Positions 56,076 to 64,000 of a stretch of DNA of 64,000 bases are shown piece by piece. Position 1 is the stretch's first letter. Each line of letters opens with the position of its first letter. This DNA is from Microbacterium murale (GTDB lineage: Bacteria > Actinomycetota > Actinomycetes > Actinomycetales > Microbacteriaceae): assembly GCF_030815955.1 (NCBI RefSeq), contig NZ_JAUSXK010000001.1, positions 3,720,001 to 3,784,000 of the forward strand, written 5' to 3'. The notes beneath the pieces were generated by a model, which worked only from the letters and a program-made list of their open reading frames with translations, was not told where the DNA came from and did not search any database. The position numbers and the translations under genes were made by a program.

Positions 56076-56992
56076 GCGCCCGCTCGGATCGTGTCGTCGC
56101 CTCGGAAGCCGCGCCACCAGTCCGTCGCGCTCATCGGCGCCTTGCCCGCGGGTTGCACGCGTCGCACTTCGAGCGGTGTCGTGGCGGTGCCGATCAGCAG
56201 GGCGCGCGGGGTCGAGGCGATCTCACCCGGGGCCAGCGGCTCGGCTGCGGCGGCGGGAACGGCGTCGAGCACCTTCACCCGCAGTTCGCCGACGGTCGTA
56301 TGCGCTCCCGGCTCCGGGGTCGCTCCCCGGAACCGCGCGAAGACCGCCTCGAGCGGCAGCGTCCAGTCCAGCAGTCCGTCCTCGATCGCGAGCTTCGGAG
56401 CGAGCGACACGTCACCTTCCTGCGGCACGGCGACGGCAGTGCCTGCGGCGATCTCTGCGACCACGTCAGCGGTGAGAGCTGCGCCGTCTTGTGCGAGCAC
56501 CTCCAGGGCGAGGTCAGCCGTGGCGTCCGCAGCCAGCGGCACGACCCGCGAAGCGAATACATCCCCGGCATCCATTGCGGCGACGAGCTGGAAGACGCTC
56601 ACCCCGAGTTCGGCATCCCCCGCGATGAGGGCACGCTGCACCGGCGCTGCACCGCGCCACTGCGGGAGCAGCGAGAAGTGCAGATTGATCCAGCCGTGCT
56701 CCGGCGTCGAGAGAAGCGGCTCGCGGACGAGTCCGCCGTAGGCCACGATCACCCCGAGCTCAGGTCTGAGCGCCGCGATGCGGCCGGTCGCCTCATCGTC
56801 CAGCCGGGCCGCCTTGATGATCGGCAGCCCGAGCTCTGCGGCGGCCTGCGCCACCGGCGACGGCGTCAGCACGCGCTTGCGCCCCAGCGGTGCATCAGGG
56901 CGCGTGACGACCGCTGCAATCTCGTGCGAGAGCGCGAGCGTGCGCAGGGTGGGTATGGCCGCAGCAGGTGTGCCGGCGAAGACGAGTCGCAT
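56072..56992 (-). CDS. fmt: Methionyl-tRNA formyltransferase
   Basis: A 306-residue enzyme that formylates initiator Met-tRNA. MRLVFAGTPAAAIPTLRTLA, the catalytic block GVIVAYGGLVREPLL (the family usually has Y-G), INLHFSLLPQWRGAAPVQRAL, a signature with the catalytic Asn and His, and the C-terminal domain (LRVKVLDAVP) are seen. It is the partner of metK upstream in the same unit. Confidence 0.94.
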   Translation of the reverse strand: MRLVFAGTPAAAIPTLRTLALSHEIAAVVTRPDAPLGRKRVLTPSPVAQAAAELGLPIIKAARLDDEATGRIAALRPELGVIVAYGGLVREPLLSTPEHGWINLHFSLLPQWRGAAPVQRALIAGDAELGVSVFQLVAAMDAGDVFASRVVPLAADATADLALEVLAQDGAALTADVVAEIAAGTAVAVPQEGDVSLAPKLAIEDGLLDWTLPLEAVFARFRGATPEPGAHTTVGELRVKVLDAVPAAAAEPLAPGEIASTPRALLIGTATTPLEVRRVQPAGKAPMSATDWWRGFRGDDTIRAGA

Positions 56993-57015
56993 GAAGGTTC
57001 TCCGGAAGGGATGGG

Positions 57016-58971
57016 TTACAGCTCAGGATCGAGGATATCGAGCCGAAGGGACAGGGGGCTGCGGTTGCTCTGACCTCGGCCGCGGCGACGTTTCACCGCC
57101 TCCGCCACCACTGCAGCTCGAAGCGTCGTGGCGACCGTGGTGCCGGCGGCGTACTCGAAGCGCACGAGCGCGCGCACACGCCCCTCGTCGGTCTCTATGG
57201 GCACAGGGCCGAGGATCGCATCGGCCGGAAGCGGCAGTTCCCGAAGGTCGGCGAGGGCACGTTCGACGGAAGCGGGCACGCCCTCGACGAGCGCGACGCG
57301 AGTGGCGGGCGGCATGTGCAGCGGAGCGCGTTCATCGAGCTCGGAGCGTGCGTATCCCGCCTGATTCCAGGTGGCGAGGGCACGACCGACCGGACCGTCG
57401 ACTCCGACGAGGTGGATCGGAGCACCGGGAGCCGCGAGGGCGGCAGCATTCGACCACCACCTCAGGCATGACTCGCCGACACGCAGATCGGGTGCCTGCA
57501 GCATTCGGGAGCCGTCCAGCAGCACGATGGCACGATAGCCGCCGTCGGCGACCGGCTCGGCGCCTCTGGTCGCGACGACCAGAGCAGGCTTGTCTGACAC
57601 CCGCTCCACCGGGTGCGCGCCGTCGGCGATGATCACGCGAACGCCAGGGAATGCGCGGCCGAGCTCGTCTGCGGTGCGTTCGCTTCCGGATGACGCCAGC
57701 CGGAGCTTCGTGGAGGAGCATGAGGGGCACGCCCACGCGCGGGCCGAGCGTCCGCACCAGCCGCACACCGGGACAGCACCGCGGTGCCTCGCGCCGAGTG
57801 GACCGCCGCACGGCAGACAGCGCGCTGGTGCACGGCATTCCGCGCAGACCAGCGTCGGCGAGAATCCAGGGCGCGAGACCTGCACAAGCACAGGACCCTC
57901 CTCGGTGGCCCTGCGTGCCGCGCTGAACGCGCTGGAATGGACGCGCTGAGTCGGCTGCTCCATCTCCTGCGGCGTGCTCAACACGACCTTGGGCAGCACC
58001 CGACGCGTCGCACGGACGTCTTTCAGCCACCCTCGCACGACCAGTCGTTCCACGTCGGTCGTGCGGGTGTGACCTGCCAGGAGCAGAGCAGAACCTTCCT
58101 GCTCCTGCCTCAGAAGCGCGGCGTCGCGCGCATGCACGTATGGCGCGAGCTGCTCGCCGAGCAGGGAGTCGCCGTCGTCCCAGATCGCGACCAGCCCCGC
58201 CTGCACCGGCGCGTAGACGGCCGAGCGATTCCCGACCACGACGCATGGGGCGTCTTCGAGTGTCCTCAGGAATCCGCGGTAACGGTCCGGATTCGTCTGC
58301 CTGGAGTCGTACCGCACGATGGCCTCGGCAGGAAGCAGCGTCTCGAGCGTGGCGAGCAGCCTGTCGAGGTCGCGGTGGTCGGGCACGACGAGGATCGTCG
58401 AATCGCCGGATGCCAGCATCCGCGTCGCGGCCGCGCCGAGAAGCTCTGTCCAGCGCAGCACGCCGTCACGCAGACCTGGGATCGCCTCCACTGCCCCGCG
58501 CTCCCCATTCGAGAGCAGGACGGCGAGGTCGGTGTACTCCGCGATCACGGCATCAGCGCGCTCGATCGACTCCGGTGACGGAAGCGGAACCTCGGCATCG
58601 CCCTTCCACGCCTTCTCGACGCGCACCTGGCGTTTCGGGATGACGAGTCGGAGGATGTCGCTCGCAGATCCCGCCGCACGATCAGCCGTTCTGCGGGCAA
58701 GTCGGTAGAGGCGTTCAGGCAGCACAGCGGCCGATGAGACGACTGCATCGACCGTCGAGAGCGGGCGCTCCGAGTCGTTCTCCTCAGCGACCTCGACGAC
58801 GTAGGCGTCGATCATCCGTCCGGCGGTGCGCAGCGGCACACGCACCCGCACGCCGACCGGCACGTCGCCGAGTTCCTGTGGCAGCGCGTAGTCGAACAGG
58901 CGATCCAGCTGGGGAAGCGGGGAATCCAGGAGTACCCGCGCGATGCGCCGGCTCAACGGGTGGCTCCGCAC
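57016..58971 (-). CDS. priA: PriA-like primosomal protein, helicase motif degenerate
   Basis: A 651-residue primosomal N' protein that would recognise stalled forks. The N-terminal DNA-binding domain is present (RIARVLLDSPLPQLDRLFDY). The zinc region holds eight cysteines, CAEC, CLPCGG, CGWCG and CPSC. The normal PriA Walker A (GxTGSGKTE) is absent: the matching stretch reads GAAATRMLASGDSTILVVPD. Actinobacterial PriA proteins are known to lack ATPase motifs. The start GTG 58971 is 28 bp after metK. Confidence 0.9.
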   Translation of the reverse strand: MRSHPLSRRIARVLLDSPLPQLDRLFDYALPQELGDVPVGVRVRVPLRTAGRMIDAYVVEVAEENDSERPLSTVDAVVSSAAVLPERLYRLARRTADRAAGSASDILRLVIPKRQVRVEKAWKGDAEVPLPSPESIERADAVIAEYTDLAVLLSNGERGAVEAIPGLRDGVLRWTELLGAAATRMLASGDSTILVVPDHRDLDRLLATLETLLPAEAIVRYDSRQTNPDRYRGFLRTLEDAPCVVVGNRSAVYAPVQAGLVAIWDDGDSLLGEQLAPYVHARDAALLRQEQEGSALLLAGHTRTTDVERLVVRGWLKDVRATRRVLPKVVLSTPQEMEQPTQRVHSSAFSAARRATEEGPVLVQVSRPGFSPTLVCAECRAPARCLPCGGPLGARHRGAVPVCGWCGRSARAWACPSCSSTKLRLASSGSERTADELGRAFPGVRVIIADGAHPVERVSDKPALVVATRGAEPVADGGYRAIVLLDGSRMLQAPDLRVGESCLRWWSNAAALAAPGAPIHLVGVDGPVGRALATWNQAGYARSELDERAPLHMPPATRVALVEGVPASVERALADLRELPLPADAILGPVPIETDEGRVRALVRFEYAAGTTVATTLRAAVVAEAVKRRRGRGQSNRSPLSLRLDILDPEL

Positions 58972-58999
58972 GCGGGCATCCGCGCCCCGCGGCCGTGCA

Positions 59000-60196
59000 T
59001 CAGAGTCCGGCAGCGCGGCGGAGCTCGTCGGCGCGGTCCGTGCGCTCCCAGGTGAAGTCCGGCAGCTCGCGGCCGAAGTGGCCGTATGCGGCGGTCTGAC
59101 GATAGATCGGACGCAGGAGATCGAGCTGCTCGATGATCGCCTGAGGGCGAAGATCGAACACCTGACGGATCGCAGCCGTGATCACCTCGTCGGAGACCTT
59201 GCCCGTGCCGAACGTCTCGACATAGAGGCCCACGGGGCGCGCGACGCCGATCGCGTACGCGACCTGCACTTCCAGGCGTTCTGCGAGCCCTGCGGCGACG
59301 GCGTTCTTCGCGACCCAGCGCATCGCGTAGGCTCCGGAGCGGTCGACCTTGGACGGGTCCTTGCCGCTGAAGGCACCACCGCCGTGGCGCGCCGCGCCTC
59401 CGTACGTGTCGATGATGATCTTGCGACCGGTGAGACCGGCATCGCCTTTCGGCCCGCCGGTCACGAACGGGCCGGCCGGGTTGATGAAATAGCGTTCATC
59501 GGCCGGCATCTCGAGCCCGGTTCCCTCGAGCACGGGGTCGATGACGAGCCTGCGCACCTGCTCCTTGAGCTCGTCCTGCGAGATCTCAGGGTGATGCTGC
59601 GTCGAGAGCACGACCGCATCGATGGTCTTGGGAGTGAAGCCCTCATAGCCGAGCGTGACCTGCGTCTTGCCGTCGGGACGGAGGAAGGCGAGCTCGCCCG
59701 ATCGGCGCACCTCGGTGAGACGCTCCGCGATGCGATGCGCCGTATGACCGGCCATCGGCATGAGTTCCGGCGTCTCGATCGTCGCGAACCCGAACATGAT
59801 GCCCTGGTCGCCGGCTCCGAGGCTGTCGAGCGCGTCGACGGAACTGCCGTCGCGCTGCTCCTGCGCCTGATCGACGCCGTGCGCGATATCGCTGGACTGC
59901 TCCCCCACCGAGACGCTGACGCCGCACGAGTCGCCGTCGAAACCCGTCTCGCTCGAGGTGTAGCCGATCCCGTTGACCACCTGACGGACGATCGTGGGGA
60001 TGTCGACGTACGCCTCGGTGCGGATCTCGCCTGCTACATGCACGAGGCCGGTGGTGACGAGCGTCTCGACAGCGACGCGCGAACCGGTGTCCTGGGCGAT
60101 CAGACCGTCGAGGATGCTGTCCGAGATCTGATCGCAGATCTTGTCGGGGTGCCCCTCGGTGACGGACTCAGACGTGAAAAGGCGCAGTGCGCTCAT
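59000..60196 (-). CDS. metK: S-adenosylmethionine synthetase
   Basis: A 398-residue enzyme making AdoMet from methionine and [23 protein letters not shown] opens the family, [15 protein letters not shown] and [16 protein letters not shown] are the two signatures, and [16 protein letters not shown] is present. The ATG at 60196 is chosen since family members begin there; a GTG at 60214 that overlaps the rpoZ stop would add six residues. AAGG lies 11 bases before the ATG. Confidence 0.93.
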   Translation of the reverse strand: MSALRLFTSESVTEGHPDKICDQISDSILDGLIAQDTGSRVAVETLVTTGLVHVAGEIRTEAYVDIPTIVRQVVNGIGYTSSETGFDGDSCGVSVSVGEQSSDIAHGVDQAQEQRDGSSVDALDSLGAGDQGIMFGFATIETPELMPMAGHTAHRIAERLTEVRRSGELAFLRPDGKTQVTLGYEGFTPKTIDAVVLSTQHHPEISQDELKEQVRRLVIDPVLEGTGLEMPADERYFINPAGPFVTGGPKGDAGLTGRKIIIDTYGGAARHGGGAFSGKDPSKVDRSGAYAMRWVAKNAVAAGLAERLEVQVAYAIGVARPVGLYVETFGTGKVSDEVITAAIRQVFDLRPQAIIEQLDLLRPIYRQTAAYGHFGRELPDFTWERTDRADELRRAAGL

Positions 60197-60210
60197 CGAG
60201 GAAGCTGCCT

Positions 60211-60468
60211 TCACTCAGCGTGGCGAAGGCGCAGCTTGTCCTCGTTGATCTCGTGGAGCGCGATGGTGAGCGGCTTGTCCTCGACGGACGAGTCCACCAG
60301 CGGCCCGACGTTGTCGAACAGGTTTCCCTCGTGGAGGTCGGCGTAGTAGTCGTTGATCTGACGTGCACGCTTGGACGCGTAGATGACGAGCTCGTACTTC
60401 GACTCGACGCGGTCGAGCAGGTTGTCGATCGGCGGGTCGATGATGCCCTTGGTGTGGTGTCCGGCCAT
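60211..60468 (-). CDS. rpoZ: RNA polymerase omega subunit
   Basis: An 85-residue subunit that helps assemble RNA polymerase by holding beta'. [35 protein letters not shown] (split at its natural blocks: [20 protein letters not shown] and [14 protein letters not shown]) and [15 protein letters not shown] are typical. It lies 65 bp after the gmk fusion and runs directly into metK. Many actinobacteria have coaBC between these two; it is not here. Confidence 0.94.
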   Translation of the reverse strand: MAGHHTKGIIDPPIDNLLDRVESKYELVIYASKRARQINDYYADLHEGNLFDNVGPLVDSSVEDKPLTIALHEINEDKLRLRHAE

Positions 60469-60533
60469 GGTGGGACCTCCAGATCAGGCGACGGGTTCGT
60501 CGCGAAGTCGAATCGGCAGGCGCGCGAATACTC

Positions 60534-61439
60534 TCAGCGCGCAGTCGCCTCAGACAATTCTACGACCTCGCGAGCAGCTGTGGCGACGTCCTCGTTCACA
60601 ATGCGATAATCGAACTCGCTCTGGGCGGCCAATTCGACCTTCGCGGTGCGCAATCTGCGAGTGCGTTCCTCTTCGTCCTCGGTGCCGCGGCCGACCAATC
60701 GATGGACGAGTTCGTCCCACGAAGGAGGCAGGAGGAAGATCAGCGTCGCAGAAGGTTCAGCGGCTCGGACCTGGCGGGCGCCCTGAAGGTCGATCTCGAG
60801 CAGAACGGTCTTGCCTTCCGCGAGAGCGGCGTCGATGGGCGCGCGCGGCGTGCCGTAGCGGGAGCGGTTGTGCACGACGGCATGCTCCAGCAGTGCGTCC
60901 TCGGCGATCATCCGATCGAACTCCGCGTCGTCGACGAAGAAGTAGTGCACGCCGTCGATCTCACCCCGGCGCGGCGGCCTGGTGGTCGCGGACACCGAGA
61001 GATGGATCTCCGGGTGGTTCTCGCGGATATGAGCCGCGACCGTCCCCTTGCCGACGGCCGTCGGGCCTGCGAGCACCAGCAGCCGGCTCCGCCCCGAACG
61101 CGGGCCCTGCACCGGGAAGCGCTCATCGAGCCAGCGCCGCAGGGTGACGCGCTGGCGCACGCCGAGTCCGCCCAGACGCTTCACCGGAGAGATGTCGAGG
61201 TCGACGAGGATGCGGTCGCGCTTGCCGACGCCGATTGCGGGAAGTGCCAGCAGGAAGTCGGTGATGCGCATGGAACCGGCGACGGAGTCCGCGTCATCGA
61301 ATGCCTGCGCGGCGACGGCCTGCGGAGCGACGACGCGCATCGTCAGGTCGCGCTTGAGCGAAGCCCTCGCACGTCGTCGTTCGACGGCCCGCCGTGCGGC
61401 GGCCGCACGGTCGACTTCGGGAACGCTGCGATCAGACAT
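60534..61439 (-). CDS. gmk: mIHF-guanylate kinase fusion protein
   Basis: A 301-residue protein in one open frame. Residues 1-108 match the actinobacterial integration host factor: a basic helix (RAAAARRAVERRRARASLKR) and a helix-two-turn-helix region (MRITDFLLALPAIGVGKRD, ILVDLDISPVKRLGGLGVRQ). Residues 117-301 are guanylate kinase: Walker A LAGPTAVGKGT at 123-133, SVSATTRPPRRGEIDGVHYF, LEIDLQGARQVR and the C-terminal FDYRIVNEDV. In most actinobacteria mihF and gmk are adjacent separate genes. It overlaps pyrF by eight bases. Confidence 0.92.
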   Translation of the reverse strand: MSDRSVPEVDRAAAARRAVERRRARASLKRDLTMRVVAPQAVAAQAFDDADSVAGSMRITDFLLALPAIGVGKRDRILVDLDISPVKRLGGLGVRQRVTLRRWLDERFPVQGPRSGRSRLLVLAGPTAVGKGTVAAHIRENHPEIHLSVSATTRPPRRGEIDGVHYFFVDDAEFDRMIAEDALLEHAVVHNRSRYGTPRAPIDAALAEGKTVLLEIDLQGARQVRAAEPSATLIFLLPPSWDELVHRLVGRGTEDEEERTRRLRTAKVELAAQSEFDYRIVNEDVATAAREVVELSEATAR

Positions 61440-62277
61440 TCAGCGCCTCCCGGTACTCCGCCGCGCGAGCGTCGATGGCGTCGGCGAGCCCGTCGGGTCC
61501 GGCCGAGAGGATGCTGCGGCTCTCTGCGGCCACGACCATCGACGCGTGCGCGCCGAAACGGGCGAGAAGATCTGCCGGACCCGCACCCTGCGCGCCGAAT
61601 CCGGGGCCGAGGATCGGAGCGGCGGGTGCGAACTCTGCGATGCCGGCATCCCTCCAGTCCACCGTCGCACCGATCACGAAACCGACGCTCGCCCACTCTC
61701 CATCCGGGGTGGAGCCGGCGTTGCGAGCGCTGACCTGGTCGATGATCGCGGCCGAAAGAGTCTGCGCATCCGTCGCGCGGGCCCGCTGAACGGATCCTGC
61801 CTCCGGGTTGCTGGTGGCGGCGAGCACGAACACGCCCTTGTCGCCTGCTTCGGCCAGTGCGAACGTGGTCTCCAAGGAACCGACGCCGAGGAACGGGTTC
61901 ACCGTGAGCGCATCGGCTTCGAGCGGCGAGCCCTCGGAGAGCCACGCCGCTGCGTACGCGTCCATGGTCGTATCGATGTCGCCGCGCTTCGCGTCGGCGA
62001 TCACGAGGAGGTCGGCGGCACGTGCGGCGGCGAGGACCTCTTCAAGGGCGGCGAATCCCTCGGAGCCGAAGCGCTCGAAGAATGACACCTGCGGCTTGAC
62101 GATCCCTACTCGTCCCGCAGCGGCATTCACTGCCCGCAAGCCGAACTCGCGGACACCGGCGGCGGATTCGGGCAGCCCCCATGCGGCCAGGAGCGCCTGG
62201 TGCGGGTCGATGCCGACGCAGAGCGGGCCGAAGGCGCTGAGCGCCGCCCTCACCCGCTCCCCGAAACGTTCGCTCAC
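61432..62277 (-). CDS. pyrF: Orotidine 5'-phosphate decarboxylase (type 2)
   Basis: A 281-residue enzyme that makes UMP from OMP. LCVGIDPHQALLAAWG, VKPQVSFFERFGSEG and LVIADAKRGDIDTTMDAYAA, with the catalytic D-x-K-x-x-D, identify the long, actinobacterial type 2 form. GPGFGAQGAGPADLLARFG is the phosphate-binding part. It overlaps carB upstream by four bases and gmk downstream. Confidence 0.95.
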   Translation of the reverse strand: MSERFGERVRAALSAFGPLCVGIDPHQALLAAWGLPESAAGVREFGLRAVNAAAGRVGIVKPQVSFFERFGSEGFAALEEVLAAARAADLLVIADAKRGDIDTTMDAYAAAWLSEGSPLEADALTVNPFLGVGSLETTFALAEAGDKGVFVLAATSNPEAGSVQRARATDAQTLSAAIIDQVSARNAGSTPDGEWASVGFVIGATVDWRDAGIAEFAPAAPILGPGFGAQGAGPADLLARFGAHASMVVAAESRSILSAGPDGLADAIDARAAEYREALNV

Positions 62278-64000
62278 AGGGCTGCCTCTCGGTCGAGCGC
62301 ATACTCCTGAAGGCTTCTCACATCGAAGCCCTCGTCGGCGGCATCCATTCCACTGACAGCGGCGCCGAGAACAGCCATCGTAGTGAACAGCGCCTTGTCA
62401 GCGGCAACCGCGGCAGCACGGATCTCGTAGCCGTCCGCGCGCGCAGCGCCACCCGAAGGCGTGTTCACGATGATGTCGATCTGCCCATCGTTGATCAAGT
62501 CGACGATGTTCTGAGCGCCGTCCTCCTGCGTCTCGCTGTACTTCGCCACCACGGTGACAGCGATGCCGTTGCGCGACAGGATCTCCGCGGTGCCCTCGGT
62601 CGCGACCAGGTTGAAGCCCAACTGCTGCAGGCGGTGCGCGGGAAGGATGACGGCGCGCTTGTCGGCGTCGGCGACCGAGATGAAGACCGTGCCGGAAGTC
62701 GGCATGCCGCCGTAGGCAGCAGCCTGGCTCTTCGCGAACGCCGTCGGGAAGTCCTTGTCGATGCCCATGACCTCACCGGTCGAGCGCATCTCAGGGCCGA
62801 GCACCGAGTCGACGATCTTGCCGTCCCTGGTACGGAACCGCTTGAACGGCAGCACGGCCTCCTTGACGGCCACAGGAGCGCCGAGGGGCACCCGTGAGCC
62901 GTCCGACTTCGGCAGCAGGCCCTCTGCCTTCAGCTCGTCGATGGTGGCTCCGACCATGATGCGGCTCGCGGCCTTCGCCAACGGGATGCCGAGTGCCCTT
63001 CGACACGAACGGCACGGTGCGGCTGGCCCGAGGGTTCGCCTCGATCACGTACAGCACACCGGCGCTGATCGCGAACTGCACGTTCAGCAGTCCTCGTACG
63101 CCGACGCCCTCAGCGATCGCGAGAGTCGCGATGCGCACCCGGTCGATGTCGCTGCGTCCCAGCGAGATCGGCGGCAGCGTGCAGCTGGAATCGCCGGAGT
63201 GGATGCCGGCCTCTTCCAGGTGCTCCATGACGCCGCCGATGTACAGCTCGTTCCCGTCATAGAGCGCGTCGACGTCGAGCTCGATCGCGTCGTCGAGGAA
63301 GCGGTCGACCAGCAGCGGCGTTCCGGGTCCGACGATGACCTCGCCGGCCGTGCGTACGAAGTAGTCGCGCAGGCTCGCCGTGTCGTACACGATCTCCATG
63401 CCGCGCCCGCCGAGCACGAAGCTCGGGCGCACCAGCACCGGGTAGCCGATGTCCTCCGCGATGACGACGGCGCCCTCCACGTCGATCGCCGTGCCATGAC
63501 GCGGAGCAATGAGTCCGGCGGAGTTCAGCAGCTGGGAGAACAGCTCGCGCTCCTCGGCGATGTCGATCGCCTCGGGGCTCGTGCCGAGCACCGTGTAACC
63601 GGCTGCCTCGATGCCCTTGGCGAGCCCGAGGGGGGTCTGGCCGCCGAGCTGGCACACCACGCCGAGAATGGTGCCGCTGGCGGCTTCGGCGTCGAGCACC
63701 TCGAGAACGTCCTCCAGCGTGAGCGGCTCGAAGTACAGCCGATCCGAGGTGTCGTAGTCGGTCGAGACCGTCTCGGGGTTGCAGTTGACCATCACTGTCT
63801 CGTAGCCGGCATCCGAGAGTGCGAAGGAGGCGTGCACGCACGAGTAGTCGAACTCCACGCCCTGACCGATGCGGTTCGGTCCCGAGCCGATGATGACGAC
63901 CTTGGTGCGCTCGGATGGCGCGACCTCGGTCTCGAAGTCGTAGCTCGAATAGTGGTACGGCGTGAGAGCGGGGAACTCCCCCGCGCACGTGTCGACCGTC
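62274..64000 (-). CDS. carB: Carbamoyl phosphate synthase large subunit, C-terminal half, with a frameshift
   Basis: The 3' part of carB, cut by the right window edge, from a point matching about residue 520 of the E. coli protein ([20 protein letters not shown]). It holds the second ATP-grasp half ([72 protein letters not shown]) and the MGS-like allosteric domain. An extra base in the CCC at 62996-62998 breaks the frame: the upstream frame ends VPFVSKGT, and the expected [18 protein letters not shown] is restored by deleting one C. As carB is normally essential, a sequence error is likely. Confidence 0.9.

Noticed and set aside
60197..60214. Alternative GTG start of metK overlapping the rpoZ stop
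   Set aside because: It would add six residues not found in the family and has no ribosome site; the ATG at 60196 is preferred, although coupling makes it possible.

Overview
The window is 64 kb of high-GC DNA from an actinobacterium, almost certainly a member of the Microbacteriaceae and most like Microbacterium. The evidence is the gene content and order: RbpA, PafB/PafC, TatA/TatC followed by a HelY-type helicase, an actinobacterial IHF (mIHF), a PriA without an ATPase motif, the Trp-associated membrane protein, a small HGxxPAAW membrane protein, and PdtaR (an ANTAR response regulator). No prophage, insertion sequence, CRISPR array or rRNA is visible. No gene-free stretch exceeds 300 bases. 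The species call is inference.

Layout. (1) 1-11.1 kb: end of uppP, a PAC2 protein, then a rightward core run: HAD hydrolase, trmI, FKBP lipoprotein, pafB, pafC, tatA, tatC, helY, lnt. (2) 11.1-13.8 kb, leftward: rbpA, a glycerophosphodiesterase, and an SPFH/NfeD pair. (3) 13.9-32 kb is an accessory region. It holds a frameshifted SDR gene, a DUF308 protein, an AraC/VOC/UvrA-like group, several small regulator-plus-target units (winged-helix/membrane protein, TetR/membrane protein, TipAS-type MerR/VOC, TetR/APH opposite a DHFR-like reductase), acetyltransferases, two MFS transporters, and an overlapping SGNH hydrolase/YczE/FGE-like trio. (4) 32-40.7 kb: luciferase-like monooxygenase, DUF885 protein, polA, thioesterase, acetyltransferase, pdtaR, tRNA-Leu(CAA) and pyk. 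(5) 40.7-64 kb is one long leftward housekeeping run, read in transcription order as carB, pyrF, mihF-gmk fusion, rpoZ, metK, priA, fmt, rsmB, rpe, hisE, hisG, hisF, hisI, Trp-associated membrane protein, HGxxPAAW protein, trpC, trpB, trpA, lgt, gltB, gltD.

How the genes work together. The right half covers pyrimidine, histidine, tryptophan and glutamate synthesis plus translation initiation (metK, fmt, rsmB). The left half covers protein export and lipoprotein handling (tatA, tatC, lnt; lgt lies at 47 kb) and DNA-damage regulation (pafBC). Many neighbours overlap by 4 bp (ATGA or GTGA), which points to translational coupling.

Main points of interest: a single-frame fusion of mIHF to guanylate kinase; several compact self-contained regulatory units with inverted-repeat operators placed on recognisable promoters; repeated leaderless starts of the form TANNNT-N6/7-(A/G)TG, three of which use the upstream gene's TAG stop codon as the start of the -10 box; absence of the Pup-proteasome genes between trmI and pafB, of trpE between hisI and the Trp-associated membrane gene, and of coaBC between rpoZ and metK; and two single-base frameshifts (SDR near 14,497 and carB near 62,997) that may be sequence errors.
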